Shown here: piece after piece, positions 26,332 to 35,053 of the stretch
How positions within the stretch are numbered: the first letter of the stretch is position 1
Layout of the letters: the number at the start of each line of letters is the position of its first letter
Origin: Lachnospiraceae bacterium
GTDB lineage: Bacteria; Bacillota; Clostridia; Lachnospirales; Lachnospiraceae
DNA length: 64,000 nt
Direction: 5' to 3'
NCBI GenBank assembly: GCA_017552985.1
Contig: JAFZNO010000132.1
Span: forward strand, 1 to 64,000
Notes under the pieces: model-generated
Told to the model about the DNA's origin: nothing
What the model saw: only the letters and a program-made list of their open reading frames with translations
Database searches by the model: none
Position numbers and translations under genes: made by a program

Positions 26332-28032
26332 TTACCGTGTCACAATACCATTTATTTGAACGGGTTGCAGGTTATATTTCTCAAGCAGGTCTTTCCTAAC
26401 GTAAATAAATCCCTTGTATGCAATGTTATATTTCGACGGAAATGCTTTCCAGATATTGGCGTATGGCGCATATTCATATACCGCGACGTAATCCGAAAGA
26501 TTTACTTCATCTCCAAAGATCAATTTCAAATTCGTCTCATGGATGATGACGTCGGGCGCCCCCATCTTCTTCCATTCCGCCAGGGCCTTTTCGTTCTCTT
26601 CTTTTGACGGAACGATATGCAACACGTATCCCGCTTCGTCACGACCCATGTTCAGGTTCTTGCAGAAATTATGTTCAAAATAAGGAAGCACTGCCACGGG
26701 CCGGGCTACGATCTCCGTGTTCACGTAATCCATTATGTCATAGTCCGTGTCAAGCACGTCACTGGGAACGGATATGTCATATTCCGCCATGACGTTTAAT
26801 TGCCAAAGGCCCGTATCCTTAAGGAATTTCGCCATTTCACGACCGTAATAATACGGCGTCGTGATCTCCAAAAACGAAGCTCCGACCGTCCAATAAACTG
26901 GCATCAGCATGATGATCGCCAAGGCAAATTTCCCTGCAAATTGAAGTGTCTTGCGATCATGCTCCCGTAAGGTAACCTTCGCCGTCATTTTCTTCCATGC
27001 CGCAAAGCGATCCTCGTCTTCGAGGGCGATCCATAACCAGAAAATCACAAATGCCAGAAGCATTCCCATGTGATGCGCGCAAAAGTATACAAGAGCTGCA
27101 AACACGGTGAATAATGCGTACGGGATTACAAGATAATGCAAAGTCTTTTTAGAAGATGCGGCATACAGGAAAAGAAGGTAGCCCGCGCCAACCACGATGC
27201 CTACCAGCATAATGGAGATGGCTAAGTGAGCCCTGCTTAGGAAAGCCGCACCCTCAAGCACCGTGATCACCGTGCTGTCAGGGAGCATCATAAAGACGGT
27301 ATAGATCAGCCTCGTCAGAATGGAATTAGCACCCGCCTGCGACGTCGCGTAAGTATCAGACCTTGGCATGATCTGCAGAATGATCAAAAGGGCAACGATC
27401 AATAAGAAAAACAGTCCTGCAATCCTCTTGTCCAGCCAAAACTTAGCCGTAAAAAGCTTCCAATTCTTTTCCCTGCAAATGTCCCAAACCCAGGCAATGC
27501 AAATGCCGCCTGCAAGAACAATGCCGTACCCGCTTAAGGCACACAGAAACGCCATGGGAATCAGAAATCTCCAGGGCTTTTCGTTACGGCTCTTGAACGC
27601 CATTGCCATCAGGAAAAAGCACAGAACACTGAGTCCATAAGGTCTGGAGATCACGCCATATTGATAAAACAAAAAGTATTGAAAGGGAAGTAAGTAGCGG
27701 ATCCATTTCGGAAACGGAGAACAAAACAAGATAAGCCAGCCATAGATCAGAGCGGCCATAACCGCTATGGATTTTAATCCAATCTCATAGGGTATGCCGA
27801 GCTTTGCCGGGATTGCCAGAAGCAAATACCAAAGGGAGGGATGTCCCTCATAATGCGGTATGTAAAAAAGCAGGTCATGAAGACTCGCGCCCCGCGCCAT
27901 CTGCCACGCTTCCGCCTCGTCATACCACGGCTCATGAAAACAACTGATCACGATCAGGGAAACGGCATATGCGGCAAAGATCAGCCATTCAATGGATTTC
28001 CCCTTTTTTTCTTTCGCAATTGCCTGCTCCAT
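26332..28032 (-). CDS. GT39/ArnT-like membrane glycosyltransferase (paralogue 2)
   Basis: 566 residues, the same layout as paralogue 1: N-terminal SIEWLIFAAYAVSL, then CFHEPWYDEAEAWQMARGAS, PHYEGHPSLWYL, a multi-span membrane domain, and a C-terminal LPYFEHNFCKNLNMGRDE and FIYVRKDLLEKYNL. The Asp-Glu pair of the first loop is the expected metal-binding catalytic site of GT-C enzymes. It is the first gene of the glycan unit; GAAAGGGAAAC precedes the ATG. Paralogy indicates local duplication, with the flavoenzyme gene caught between the copies. Confidence 0.78.
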   Translation of the reverse strand: MEQAIAKEKKGKSIEWLIFAAYAVSLIVISCFHEPWYDEAEAWQMARGASLHDLLFYIPHYEGHPSLWYLLLAIPAKLGIPYEIGLKSIAVMAALIYGWLILFCSPFPKWIRYLLPFQYFLFYQYGVISRPYGLSVLCFFLMAMAFKSRNEKPWRFLIPMAFLCALSGYGIVLAGGICIAWVWDICREKNWKLFTAKFWLDKRIAGLFFLLIVALLIILQIMPRSDTYATSQAGANSILTRLIYTVFMMLPDSTVITVLEGAAFLSRAHLAISIMLVGIVVGAGYLLFLYAASSKKTLHYLVIPYALFTVFAALVYFCAHHMGMLLAFVIFWLWIALEDEDRFAAWKKMTAKVTLREHDRKTLQFAGKFALAIIMLMPVYWTVGASFLEITTPYYYGREMAKFLKDTGLWQLNVMAEYDISVPSDVLDTDYDIMDYVNTEIVARPVAVLPYFEHNFCKNLNMGRDEAGYVLHIVPSKEENEKALAEWKKMGAPDVIIHETNLKLIFGDEVNLSDYVAVYEYAPYANIWKAFPSKYNIAYKGFIYVRKDLLEKYNLQPVQINGIVTR

Positions 28033-28119
28033 AACCCAGTTTCCCTTTCTTAGTCCGATTTTGATAGCCTTTTTGAAAAAAGGTTTATAATAATATATCG
28101 ACGTAAATCACAAATCATT

Positions 28120-28920
28120 TTACGCGATCTCGATCACCCTTGAAACGTCGTCCCGCTTCGCCACCGAGAGCTTGAAATCAGATGCCTTATAAGGCGTGTC
28201 ACCCATGTTGATCTCCATGCGGACTGCTTCGTACGCAAGCTCTGGAAGATTGTTCTCCTTGCTAAGGTGACCCAGCACGATTTCCTTTAATCCGTCGTGC
28301 AGGATTTGGCTAAGAAGTCTCCCGGAATTCTCGTTTGAGAGATGTCCCCGGTCACCCAAAATTCTTTGTTTTAAGTAATAAGGATACGGCCCTACCTGTA
28401 GCATGTTCACGTCGTGATTCGCCTCGATCAGAACGGCGTCCATGCCCTTGAGGCAATCCACGGTATACTCGTTAAAAACGCCAAGGTCCGTACATATCCC
28501 AACCTTTTTGCTGCCATAGGAAATGCGGTATGCAACGGGCTGCGCGGCGTCATGGGAGATCTTCATTGGGTTCACGGTGAGATCCTTGATCGTAAACTTT
28601 TGATCCTCACGGATCTCACAGAACAGATCCGGCGCGATTTCTCCTATCTGTTTCATCTTTGTGATGGCTGAAATGGTACCCTTCGTCGCGTAGATCGGAA
28701 TCTCATATTTCCGGGCCAAAACACCAAGCCCCGCAATGTGATCCGCATGTTCATGCGTGATCAAGATCCCGTCCACGTCCCTTCCGCTCAGTCCCAGCGT
28801 GTTCAGGCCGCTCTCCGCCCGCTTTCCGCTGATCCCGACGTCGATCAAAAGGTGCGTGCAATCTGACCCCACGTAAGTACAATTTCCGCTGCTCCCACTG
28901 GCAATGCTACATAATCTCAT
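28120..28920 (-). CDS. walJ: MBL-fold metallo-hydrolase, WalJ/YycJ type
   Basis: A 266-residue metallo-beta-lactamase-fold protein beginning MRLCSIASGSSGNCTYV, with the metal-binding HEHADH motif near residue 57, DLGVF and EANHD further on, and a late GHLSKEN. This is the pattern of YycJ/WalJ, a 5'-3' exonuclease-like protein linked to the WalRK locus and DNA repair. Here it is not beside walRK but at the end of a polA-coaE unit, which suits a DNA-repair role. It overlaps the upstream gene by 14 bases. Confidence 0.87.
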   Translation of the reverse strand: MRLCSIASGSSGNCTYVGSDCTHLLIDVGISGKRAESGLNTLGLSGRDVDGILITHEHADHIAGLGVLARKYEIPIYATKGTISAITKMKQIGEIAPDLFCEIREDQKFTIKDLTVNPMKISHDAAQPVAYRISYGSKKVGICTDLGVFNEYTVDCLKGMDAVLIEANHDVNMLQVGPYPYYLKQRILGDRGHLSNENSGRLLSQILHDGLKEIVLGHLSKENNLPELAYEAVRMEINMGDTPYKASDFKLSVAKRDDVSRVIEIA

Positions 28921-29641
28921 GTTCTTTTCCGCCTGTCCTTTTCTTCCAAGTCACGTTAATTACAATATAGCTTATAATGCATCCGATCAATACGACGATC
29001 AGAAACAAAAGCTCATTTCTTTTCTTCTCACTGCTGCCGTAAGTATCAAATACGTAATCCACAACCCAATATTCATCACCATCCAGACTGGAATCGCTGA
29101 CGGCCTTCCGGTATTGCTCCGAATACTGGCTGAAATCATACACTCTGCCCCTATACTTAAATACCCGTTGCGGGCCGGCATCTTCATAAAGCTCTGCATT
29201 CTTTTTACTGCTCAAATGCAGGCAGACTACGAAATGTTCACCAGCGCCGTCTTCCGTCTCGTGGTCTATGACAATGGGACAAAATGCCCCGTCTGCTCCC
29301 TCGAGGCGAAACGTCTTGCCGGCAACCTTAAATTGCACGATCGCGTCCTTCCCGGAATCCGGTCCCACGCCGTTCACCAAAACTTCGTAAAGGTCATATC
29401 CCTTATCACCAAAAGCGGAAAAACTTCCGTCCACAAGGAATTTGATCAGCATGATTCCCACAAAGATCCCCATGACAACGTAGGCACGCATTCCGCCTCT
29501 GACCATATTGGGATTGTAGGTCTTTTTTGCAAACGTGTTTCCGCCATTTTTCTTATTCTTGTCCGGAATCATCATAATGATCGTTTCCGTCAAAAAGATC
29601 ATCGTCATAACAATCATGACGATGCTGGAAATGTCTCCCAT
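28907..29641 (-). CDS. Membrane protein of unknown function
   Basis: 244 residues. Membrane segments are visible at about residues 6-26, 52-70 and 212-232, with a roughly 140-residue soluble, mixed alpha/beta-looking domain between the second and third, followed by a short basic tail. I do not recognise a family; the layout faintly recalls DUF3592-type proteins. AGAGG precedes the ATG by 7 bases. It overlaps walJ and follows another small membrane protein, so the pair may work together. Confidence 0.7.
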   Translation of the reverse strand: MGDISSIVMIVMTMIFLTETIIMMIPDKNKKNGGNTFAKKTYNPNMVRGGMRAYVVMGIFVGIMLIKFLVDGSFSAFGDKGYDLYEVLVNGVGPDSGKDAIVQFKVAGKTFRLEGADGAFCPIVIDHETEDGAGEHFVVCLHLSSKKNAELYEDAGPQRVFKYRGRVYDFSQYSEQYRKAVSDSSLDGDEYWVVDYVFDTYGSSEKKRNELLFLIVVLIGCIISYIVINVTWKKRTGGKEHEIM

Positions 29642-29659
29642 CCGTATACCTCTTTATGC

Positions 29660-30151
29660 TTAACGAAATCCTTCCGGATCATCAGTATTGATCGTAACCT
29701 CTTCCTTGGGACCGTCCGCAGTTTCCTTCCAAATCTTGTAGTACAAGTAAAAACAGCCAATGGAAAACGTCATGATGCCAAATATCGTATTCCCGATCAT
29801 TCTTCTCAAAATGCCCTTGACCCTCACGTACTTGCCAACGTTCTTAATGACCTCAGCAGGATCATGGATCTGCCACTCAAAGAAAACGTGTGCCATGACG
29901 CCACCAATCTCCGAAACACTGATCAAAAGCAGGCTGATGACGATGCATATGATCAGCCCGGTTCTGCTGATGCTGCCCGCCAAAAGCACGTAGCCCTTGA
30001 TGATCAGCTTAGCGAATACAAAACCTACAATTCCCGGGATCAGCCAATAATATCCGCAAGAAATCCAAATGGCAAGGCCCAGGAGCCCTCCAAGCAAGGC
30101 CCCGACCGTACCGAGTATCTTATTTTCATCACATTCGTACAAATTCTTCAT
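29660..30151 (-). CDS. Small polytopic membrane protein of unknown function
   Basis: 163 residues with about four hydrophobic segments (15-35, 37-57, 66-84 and 122-138) and a short charged C-terminal tail. The loop after the third segment contains an amphipathic WQIHDPAEVIKNVGKYV. No family is recognised. The Shine-Dalgarno is weak (start 10 bases after coaE), suggesting translational coupling to coaE. Confidence 0.68.
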   Translation of the reverse strand: MKNLYECDENKILGTVGALLGGLLGLAIWISCGYYWLIPGIVGFVFAKLIIKGYVLLAGSISRTGLIICIVISLLLISVSEIGGVMAHVFFEWQIHDPAEVIKNVGKYVRVKGILRRMIGNTIFGIMTFSIGCFYLYYKIWKETADGPKEEVTINTDDPEGFR

Positions 30152-30161
30152 GACACGTCGC

Positions 30162-30758
30162 CTAATCCATCTTTTTCAGCCGCTCGTCAATTGCGCGGCA
30201 GGCATCCTCCAGAGAGCCGCTGTTGTCGATCACGAAGTCGCTCCCCCTGCGGAATGCTTCCTCGGAAAGCTGTGCCTTCATGATCTGATCGATCTTTTCG
30301 TCACTGTAGCCGCGGCTTTCGCGAAGCCTTTTCCTGCGGACTGACTTCTTTGCATGAACGTACCACATCTCATCCACAAGCTCTCCGTAGCCACACTCAA
30401 TAAGGAGCGCCGCCTCCACAAAAAATAGCTTTACGGTGCCCTTCTCCCTAGCTTCATTTAAGCGTTCCAGCAGATAGTCCTTAACGGCCGGATGGACAAT
30501 GGCATTGATTTTTTCCAGAAGCTGATCGTCCGCAAAGATCTTCTCTGCCATGCGCTTCTTATCAATGTCTCCGGTTTCGTCAAGTACGTCCTCGCCAAGA
30601 ATTTGGATCAATTCGCGAAAGCATGCCGTACCGGGTTTTTTCACCTCATGCGCAACCTCGTCCGCAAGATAGATCTCACATGGGTATTGCTCGCGTATAT
30701 AAGAGAGGATTGATGACTTTCCGGCCCCAACGCCTCCCGTGATTCCAATAAATTTCAT
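30162..30758 (-). CDS. coaE: Dephospho-CoA kinase
   Basis: Phosphorylates dephospho-CoA to CoA. The 198-residue P-loop kinase begins MKFIGITGGVGAGKSSIL and has the LADEVAHEV and FVEAALLIECGYG segments of the family. The polA-coaE neighbourhood is common in Firmicutes. Length is normal. Confidence 0.94.
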   Translation of the reverse strand: MKFIGITGGVGAGKSSILSYIREQYPCEIYLADEVAHEVKKPGTACFRELIQILGEDVLDETGDIDKKRMAEKIFADDQLLEKINAIVHPAVKDYLLERLNEAREKGTVKLFFVEAALLIECGYGELVDEMWYVHAKKSVRRKRLRESRGYSDEKIDQIMKAQLSEEAFRRGSDFVIDNSGSLEDACRAIDERLKKMD

Positions 30759-30813
30759 GTTACACCTTCTTTACCGCCTGTCCTTTAACGTTTTGTCCAG
30801 GAACCTTCAGCGG

Positions 30814-33555
30814 TTACTTTGCGTCGTACCAGTTCTCTCCCTCGTGGACGTCAACCACAAGCTCCACCGCCAGGTCAGCCGCGGATTTCATGCAGTCCTC
30901 GAGAATCTCACGTGCCCTTGCCGCCTCATCCTTCTTTGCCTCGATAATAAGTTCGTCATGCACCTGAAGGATCAATTTTGACTGCAGGCCGGCTTCCTTC
31001 AAGGCCTTCCATACGTTTACCATGGCAATCTTGATCACGTCTGCCGCCGTTCCCTGGATCGGAGAATTCATGGCAATGCGCTCGCCAAAGGAACGTTGCA
31101 TGAAATTCGAGGATGCCAGTTCCGGAATGGGCCTTCTCCTGCCAAACATGGTAACGCTGTAGCCCTTCTCCTTTGCTTCTTGTACGCATCCGTCCAGGAA
31201 AAGCTTGATCCCGGGATAGGTCTCAAAATATTGCTGGATATAGGCTGCGGCTTCCTTAGGCGTGATGCTAAGATCCTGGCTTAGTCCAAAGGAACTGATG
31301 CCGTAGACAATGCCGAAGTTAACGGCCTTCGCGTTACGTCTTTGCAGCGGCGTTACCTCTTCAAAAGGAACGTGGAACACTTTGGAAGCCGTGATGCGGT
31401 GGATGTCCTGATCCATGTGATATGCCTCGATAAGCTGCGCGTCCCCCGACATGTGCGCCAAGATGCGAAGCTCGATCTGGGAGTAGTCCGCGTCAAGGAA
31501 TACGTGATCCTTCGCGGGCACAAACACCTTGCGGATCCTGCGTCCCAGCTCCATTCGCATCGGAATGTTCTGCAGGTTCGGATTCGTGGAGCTGATGCGC
31601 CCCGTTGCCGTAATGGTCTGGTTAAAGCTCGTGTGGATCTTGCCGTCTTCCGCAATGCAGGCTGCCAAGCCGTCCGCATAGGTTGATTTTAATTTCGTTA
31701 GTCCCCTGTACTCTAAGATCTCGCTGACGATCGGATAATCCGGTGCAAGCTTCTCCAGCACGTCCGCCGCCGTGGAATATCCCGTCTTTGTCTTCTTTCC
31801 GCCGGGAAGCTTCATCTCATCAAACAAGATTTCCCCAAGTTGCTTTGGAGACAAAATGTTAAAGGGCTTCCCTGCCTTTTCGTGAATGGACGTCTCAAGC
31901 TCTTTGATCCTGCCGTCCAAAGCGTCTCCGTAAAGTTTTAATTCGTCCCGCCTTGCGATAACGCCTTCGCGCTCCATGTCATACAGCACAAGCGAAAGAG
32001 GCATTTCCACTTCGCGGAAGAGCTTTTCCATGCCCGTTTCCTGAAGCTTTTTCAGAAGGACGGGCGTGAGCCTTCGTGCCGCACAGGCACAGCTGCAAAG
32101 GTATTCTCTCACCTTCTCAGCGTCTTCCTTTAATGCCGCGGATGCGGATTTCTTTCCAAAGGTCTCCGTGATGCCCGGGAACATCATGCCAAGGTGCTCC
32201 GAACTGATCACGTCCATCTCATAATCGCTCTTTAAGGGATTGAGAAGATATGCGGCGATAAGCACGTCAAAATAACGGTCCGTGGATTCCTGATCCAAAA
32301 AAGCGTATTGATGTTTTACGTCAAAAGTGGATATTTTATGCTTCTTTGACTGTTCCCGAAGCAGAGTCTCCAAACTGCCCTCGTCGTCACTGCTTCCAGC
32401 GCCGAAATTGGCCTCATTTAAGGCTTTTCCCGCATTATCCGCATTTCCACCCATAAAGTCAAATAAACTCAGCTGTACGGGCTCTGCCTTCTTCACCTGG
32501 GGCACGTAATAAGCGACGCGACCGTCTTCCGTTGACAATGCGACGGCAAGAATCTTTCCATCTTCCATAAGGGGATGGAAACCGATTGCCTCGTTATCGT
32601 TTGCCTTCTTAACGTACGCTTCCAACTGTGCCTGAGTCTCCAGGACTTCCATGGTTTCCCACAACTTCGCGGTTCCGCTCTGGCTGCCTTCCTCAAAGCG
32701 CGACAGCATGTTCTTAAACTCTAGTTTTTTGAACAATACGTAGGCTTCCGGCGTATAGTATCCTTCGGCTTTCGCCTTGTCATAATCAAGCGTCAGGTCA
32801 CAGTCCGTCTTGATGGTCGCCAATACCTTCGAGAGATCCGCCAGCTCCCTGTTTGCAGCCAGGGTCTCCCGGATGCTCTTCTTCGAAATCTCGTCCAAGT
32901 GGGCATAGATTTCATCGATGGAACCATAGGTGAGCATTAGCTCCGTCGCCGTCTTCTCCCCCACCTTGGGAACGCCGGGAATATTGTCCGCCGTATCTCC
33001 CATAAGGGCCTTTAATTCAATAAATTGCGTTGGCGTAACCTGAAGCTTTTCTTTCACGTCCGCAGCATAATAATCTTCGATCTCAGTGCGCCCCATCTTT
33101 GTCTTCGGAATGCGGATCTTTACGTGATCCGTCGCGATCTGCAAAAGGTCGCGGTCTCCGGAGACCAATGCCACGTCAATGCCGGCCCCTTCCGCCTTTC
33201 TTGCAAGGGTTCCCAGGACGTCGTCCGCTTCAAACCCTTCTTTTTCAAGGATTTCCACGTGCATGGCACGCAGAACCTCCTTGATCAGCGGCACCTGCTC
33301 GCGAAGTTCATCGGGCATGGGCTTACGCGTTCCCTTATATTGCTCATACATCTGGTGGCGGAAGGTTTTTGCGTGCACGTCAAAGGCGACCGCCAGATAG
33401 TCAGGCTTTTCCTCCTCCAGAATCCTGAACATGATATTTAAAAATCCATAAACCGCATTCGTGTGAAGGCCTTCCGAATTAGTGAGATCCGGGAGGCCAT
33501 AAAATGCACGATTTAAGATGCTGTGTCCATCGATCAGTACCAGTTTTTGACTCAT
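30814..33555 (-). CDS. polA: DNA polymerase I
   Basis: About 913 residues: 5'-3' exonuclease domain (residues 1-290; GHSILNRAFYG, DGVFDVHAKT-like AVAFDVHAKTFR, GDRDLLQI, DTADNIPGVPKVGEKTA), a degenerate 3'-5' exonuclease domain, and the polymerase domain with DADYSQIELRILAHMS, the finger helix RRNAKAVNFGIVYG and QVHDELI. The proofreading Asp-Glu pair is replaced (AIGFHPLMED), so proofreading should be lost, as in Bacillus and Thermus PolA. The ATG at 33555 has AAAAGGGGG 4-5 bases upstream; a longer frame to 33630 overlaps the preceding gene and is rejected. Confidence 0.95.
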   Translation of the reverse strand: MSQKLVLIDGHSILNRAFYGLPDLTNSEGLHTNAVYGFLNIMFRILEEEKPDYLAVAFDVHAKTFRHQMYEQYKGTRKPMPDELREQVPLIKEVLRAMHVEILEKEGFEADDVLGTLARKAEGAGIDVALVSGDRDLLQIATDHVKIRIPKTKMGRTEIEDYYAADVKEKLQVTPTQFIELKALMGDTADNIPGVPKVGEKTATELMLTYGSIDEIYAHLDEISKKSIRETLAANRELADLSKVLATIKTDCDLTLDYDKAKAEGYYTPEAYVLFKKLEFKNMLSRFEEGSQSGTAKLWETMEVLETQAQLEAYVKKANDNEAIGFHPLMEDGKILAVALSTEDGRVAYYVPQVKKAEPVQLSLFDFMGGNADNAGKALNEANFGAGSSDDEGSLETLLREQSKKHKISTFDVKHQYAFLDQESTDRYFDVLIAAYLLNPLKSDYEMDVISSEHLGMMFPGITETFGKKSASAALKEDAEKVREYLCSCACAARRLTPVLLKKLQETGMEKLFREVEMPLSLVLYDMEREGVIARRDELKLYGDALDGRIKELETSIHEKAGKPFNILSPKQLGEILFDEMKLPGGKKTKTGYSTAADVLEKLAPDYPIVSEILEYRGLTKLKSTYADGLAACIAEDGKIHTSFNQTITATGRISSTNPNLQNIPMRMELGRRIRKVFVPAKDHVFLDADYSQIELRILAHMSGDAQLIEAYHMDQDIHRITASKVFHVPFEEVTPLQRRNAKAVNFGIVYGISSFGLSQDLSITPKEAAAYIQQYFETYPGIKLFLDGCVQEAKEKGYSVTMFGRRRPIPELASSNFMQRSFGERIAMNSPIQGTAADVIKIAMVNVWKALKEAGLQSKLILQVHDELIIEAKKDEAARAREILEDCMKSAADLAVELVVDVHEGENWYDAK

Positions 33556-33566
33556 GTTTCCCCCTT

Positions 33567-33905
33567 TTAAGGCAAAGCTAACCACAGAAATATGCCGGCG
33601 ATTATGCCAACGGCAAAAATCTCCAGCCAAAACCCCAACCGGATCACCCTGTCGCTGCGAAGGATCCTCCTTCGCGTTTCTTCAACCTTATTGCCCCATT
33701 CCTTGTGAAGATCATAGGCATCACCGTCCTCCAGCTTCTTAATGCCATCCGTCACAAGAAAATTAATGGTAAGCTCCTCTTTACAATCCGCACAGGATTC
33801 CATGTGGGCATAAAAATCTTTGAGCGTAAGATAATCCAACTTTTTGGCGACGTAATCCGGGATTAATTTTTCAAATTCCTTACAGGTCACGCATTCACCC
33901 CGCAT
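33567..33905 (-). CDS. Small zinc-finger (anti-sigma-like) membrane protein
   Basis: 112 residues. The N-terminal half carries Cys5, Cys8 and then H34-x3-C38-x2-C41, the zinc-binding anti-sigma (zf-HC2) signature, and the last 20 residues form one membrane segment. Such proteins usually sequester an ECF sigma factor encoded alongside, but no sigma factor gene is visible here; its neighbours are an NYN/OST-HTH protein and polA. It may be an orphan anti-sigma factor or a zinc-finger membrane adaptor. The ribosome binding site is weak. Confidence 0.72.
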   Translation of the reverse strand: MRGECVTCKEFEKLIPDYVAKKLDYLTLKDFYAHMESCADCKEELTINFLVTDGIKKLEDGDAYDLHKEWGNKVEETRRRILRSDRVIRLGFWLEIFAVGIIAGIFLWLALP

Positions 33906-33928
33906 TCTTAATACTACGATTTACATCG

Positions 33929-34879
33929 TTAGGATTCCGCATTTTTGGGTTCTACGTTCTTTGGCGTAGTATTTTTCTTCTTACTGTTCCTGCCAGAGGT
34001 CGTTTTAGACTTTTTTCTCGCTTTCGAGCTTTTTGCCTTTGATCCTCCTCGTTTGGCGCCCTGAGTACCGCCCTGGGCTTTTCCTTCTGCTTTCTCTGAT
34101 GCATCATCGGCAGGTTCAGTGCTGTCCTTGCGTTTTACGTAGGCAACCGTATTATGCATGGTCACTTCAAATTCCGGCAACGCCTTCACAAAATTGCTAA
34201 ACTTCCCGTATTTACCATAATTTCTGGCGTCAAAGTCTGAGTAGAGTCTCGTAAGCATGCTGGCGAGTTTTGACATGTGCATCTGTCCGTTTTCGTCAGA
34301 ATTCTTATCGATAATGTCCAGCATGCTCTTTTTGATCACGGAAAGCTTCGTAATCGGCGTAGGTTCACTTCCGCCTTCGCTGGCGGCGATACCCTCAGCC
34401 GTCTTAGCCAACTTCTTTTCCTCTTCCTCCGAAATGGAATTCTTCAAAATGATGTCTAATACCTTAAATTCGTCGCAGGACTTTACAAAGGGAGAAGGCG
34501 TTTTCGACTCGCCCATGCCGATCACGAACTTGCCAGCTTCACGAAGCCGCATGGCTAATCTCGTAAAATCGCTGTCTGAGGATGCCAAAATAAAACCATC
34601 CACGTGTCCCGCATATAAAATATCCATGGCATCTATGATCATTGCGCTGTCAGACGCATTCTTCCCATAGGTATAGCTGTATTGCTGTATGGGGGTCAGG
34701 GAATTGTCCAGCATGACGCTCTTCCAGCTGTTCTTACCTGAGCTCGTCCAATCCCCATAGATTCTGCGAACACTCACCGTTCCATAGTTTTTTGCCTCAC
34801 TAAGCATGATATTCATGTAGATTGGCGAAATGTTATCGGCATCGATCAAAAGCGCTAGTTTTCTGTCCTCTACGTCCAT
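33929..34879 (-). CDS. NYN-domain RNase-like protein with OST-HTH/LOTUS domain
   Basis: 316 residues. The N-terminal NYN (LabA/DUF88, PIN-like nuclease) domain has LALLIDADNISPIYM, the ASDSAMIIDAMDIL segment and ILASSDSDFTRLAMRLREAG with its acidic catalytic residues. After a linker, about residues 175-245 (KSMLDIIDKNSDENGQMHMS to FSNFVKALPEF) form an OST-HTH/LOTUS RNA-binding domain. The last 60 residues are Lys/Ser/Thr-rich and probably disordered, suited to nucleic acid binding. RNA cleavage or binding is inferred from the domains. It leads the operon to polA behind a good promoter. Confidence 0.85.
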   Translation of the reverse strand: MDVEDRKLALLIDADNISPIYMNIMLSEAKNYGTVSVRRIYGDWTSSGKNSWKSVMLDNSLTPIQQYSYTYGKNASDSAMIIDAMDILYAGHVDGFILASSDSDFTRLAMRLREAGKFVIGMGESKTPSPFVKSCDEFKVLDIILKNSISEEEEKKLAKTAEGIAASEGGSEPTPITKLSVIKKSMLDIIDKNSDENGQMHMSKLASMLTRLYSDFDARNYGKYGKFSNFVKALPEFEVTMHNTVAYVKRKDSTEPADDASEKAEGKAQGGTQGAKRGGSKAKSSKARKKSKTTSGRNSKKKNTTPKNVEPKNAES

Positions 34880-34940
34880 CTCCGGCTCCCTTCAAAAGCA
34901 CGTCCTATTGTGGGCATAATACCACTAATACACTAATACT

Positions 34941-34969
34941 AGTATATACGTTCGCTGGAAATTATTCAA
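34941..34969 (-). promoter_or_regulatory. Promoter of the NYN-polA-coaE unit
   Basis: Minus-strand TTGAAT (34964-34969), 17-base spacer, TATACT (34941-34946), about 60 bases before the start codon. Confidence 0.65.
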
Positions 34970-35002
34970 TACGTTTTCCCATGATAATTGATTTTTCGGG
35001 CA

Positions 35003-35033
35003 TAAAAAAGCAGGTGTCAAACTGACACCTGCC
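35003..35033 (-). terminator. Rho-independent terminator of the SHOCT-repeat gene
   Basis: Perfect 10-base arms GCAGGTGTCA (35010-35019) and TGACACCTGC (35023-35032) with a 3-base loop, followed on the minus strand by TTTTTTATG. Confidence 0.92.
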
Positions 35034-35053
35034 TTATGATTACGTTCATTTAA

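Noticed and set aside
20834-28032. Genomic island or prophage
   Set aside because: No integrase, transposase, tRNA-flanked direct repeats or phage genes are seen; base use does not differ visibly.
33567-33905. ECF sigma factor partner for the zf-HC2 protein
   Set aside because: No sigma factor sequence is found in neighbouring genes on either strand.
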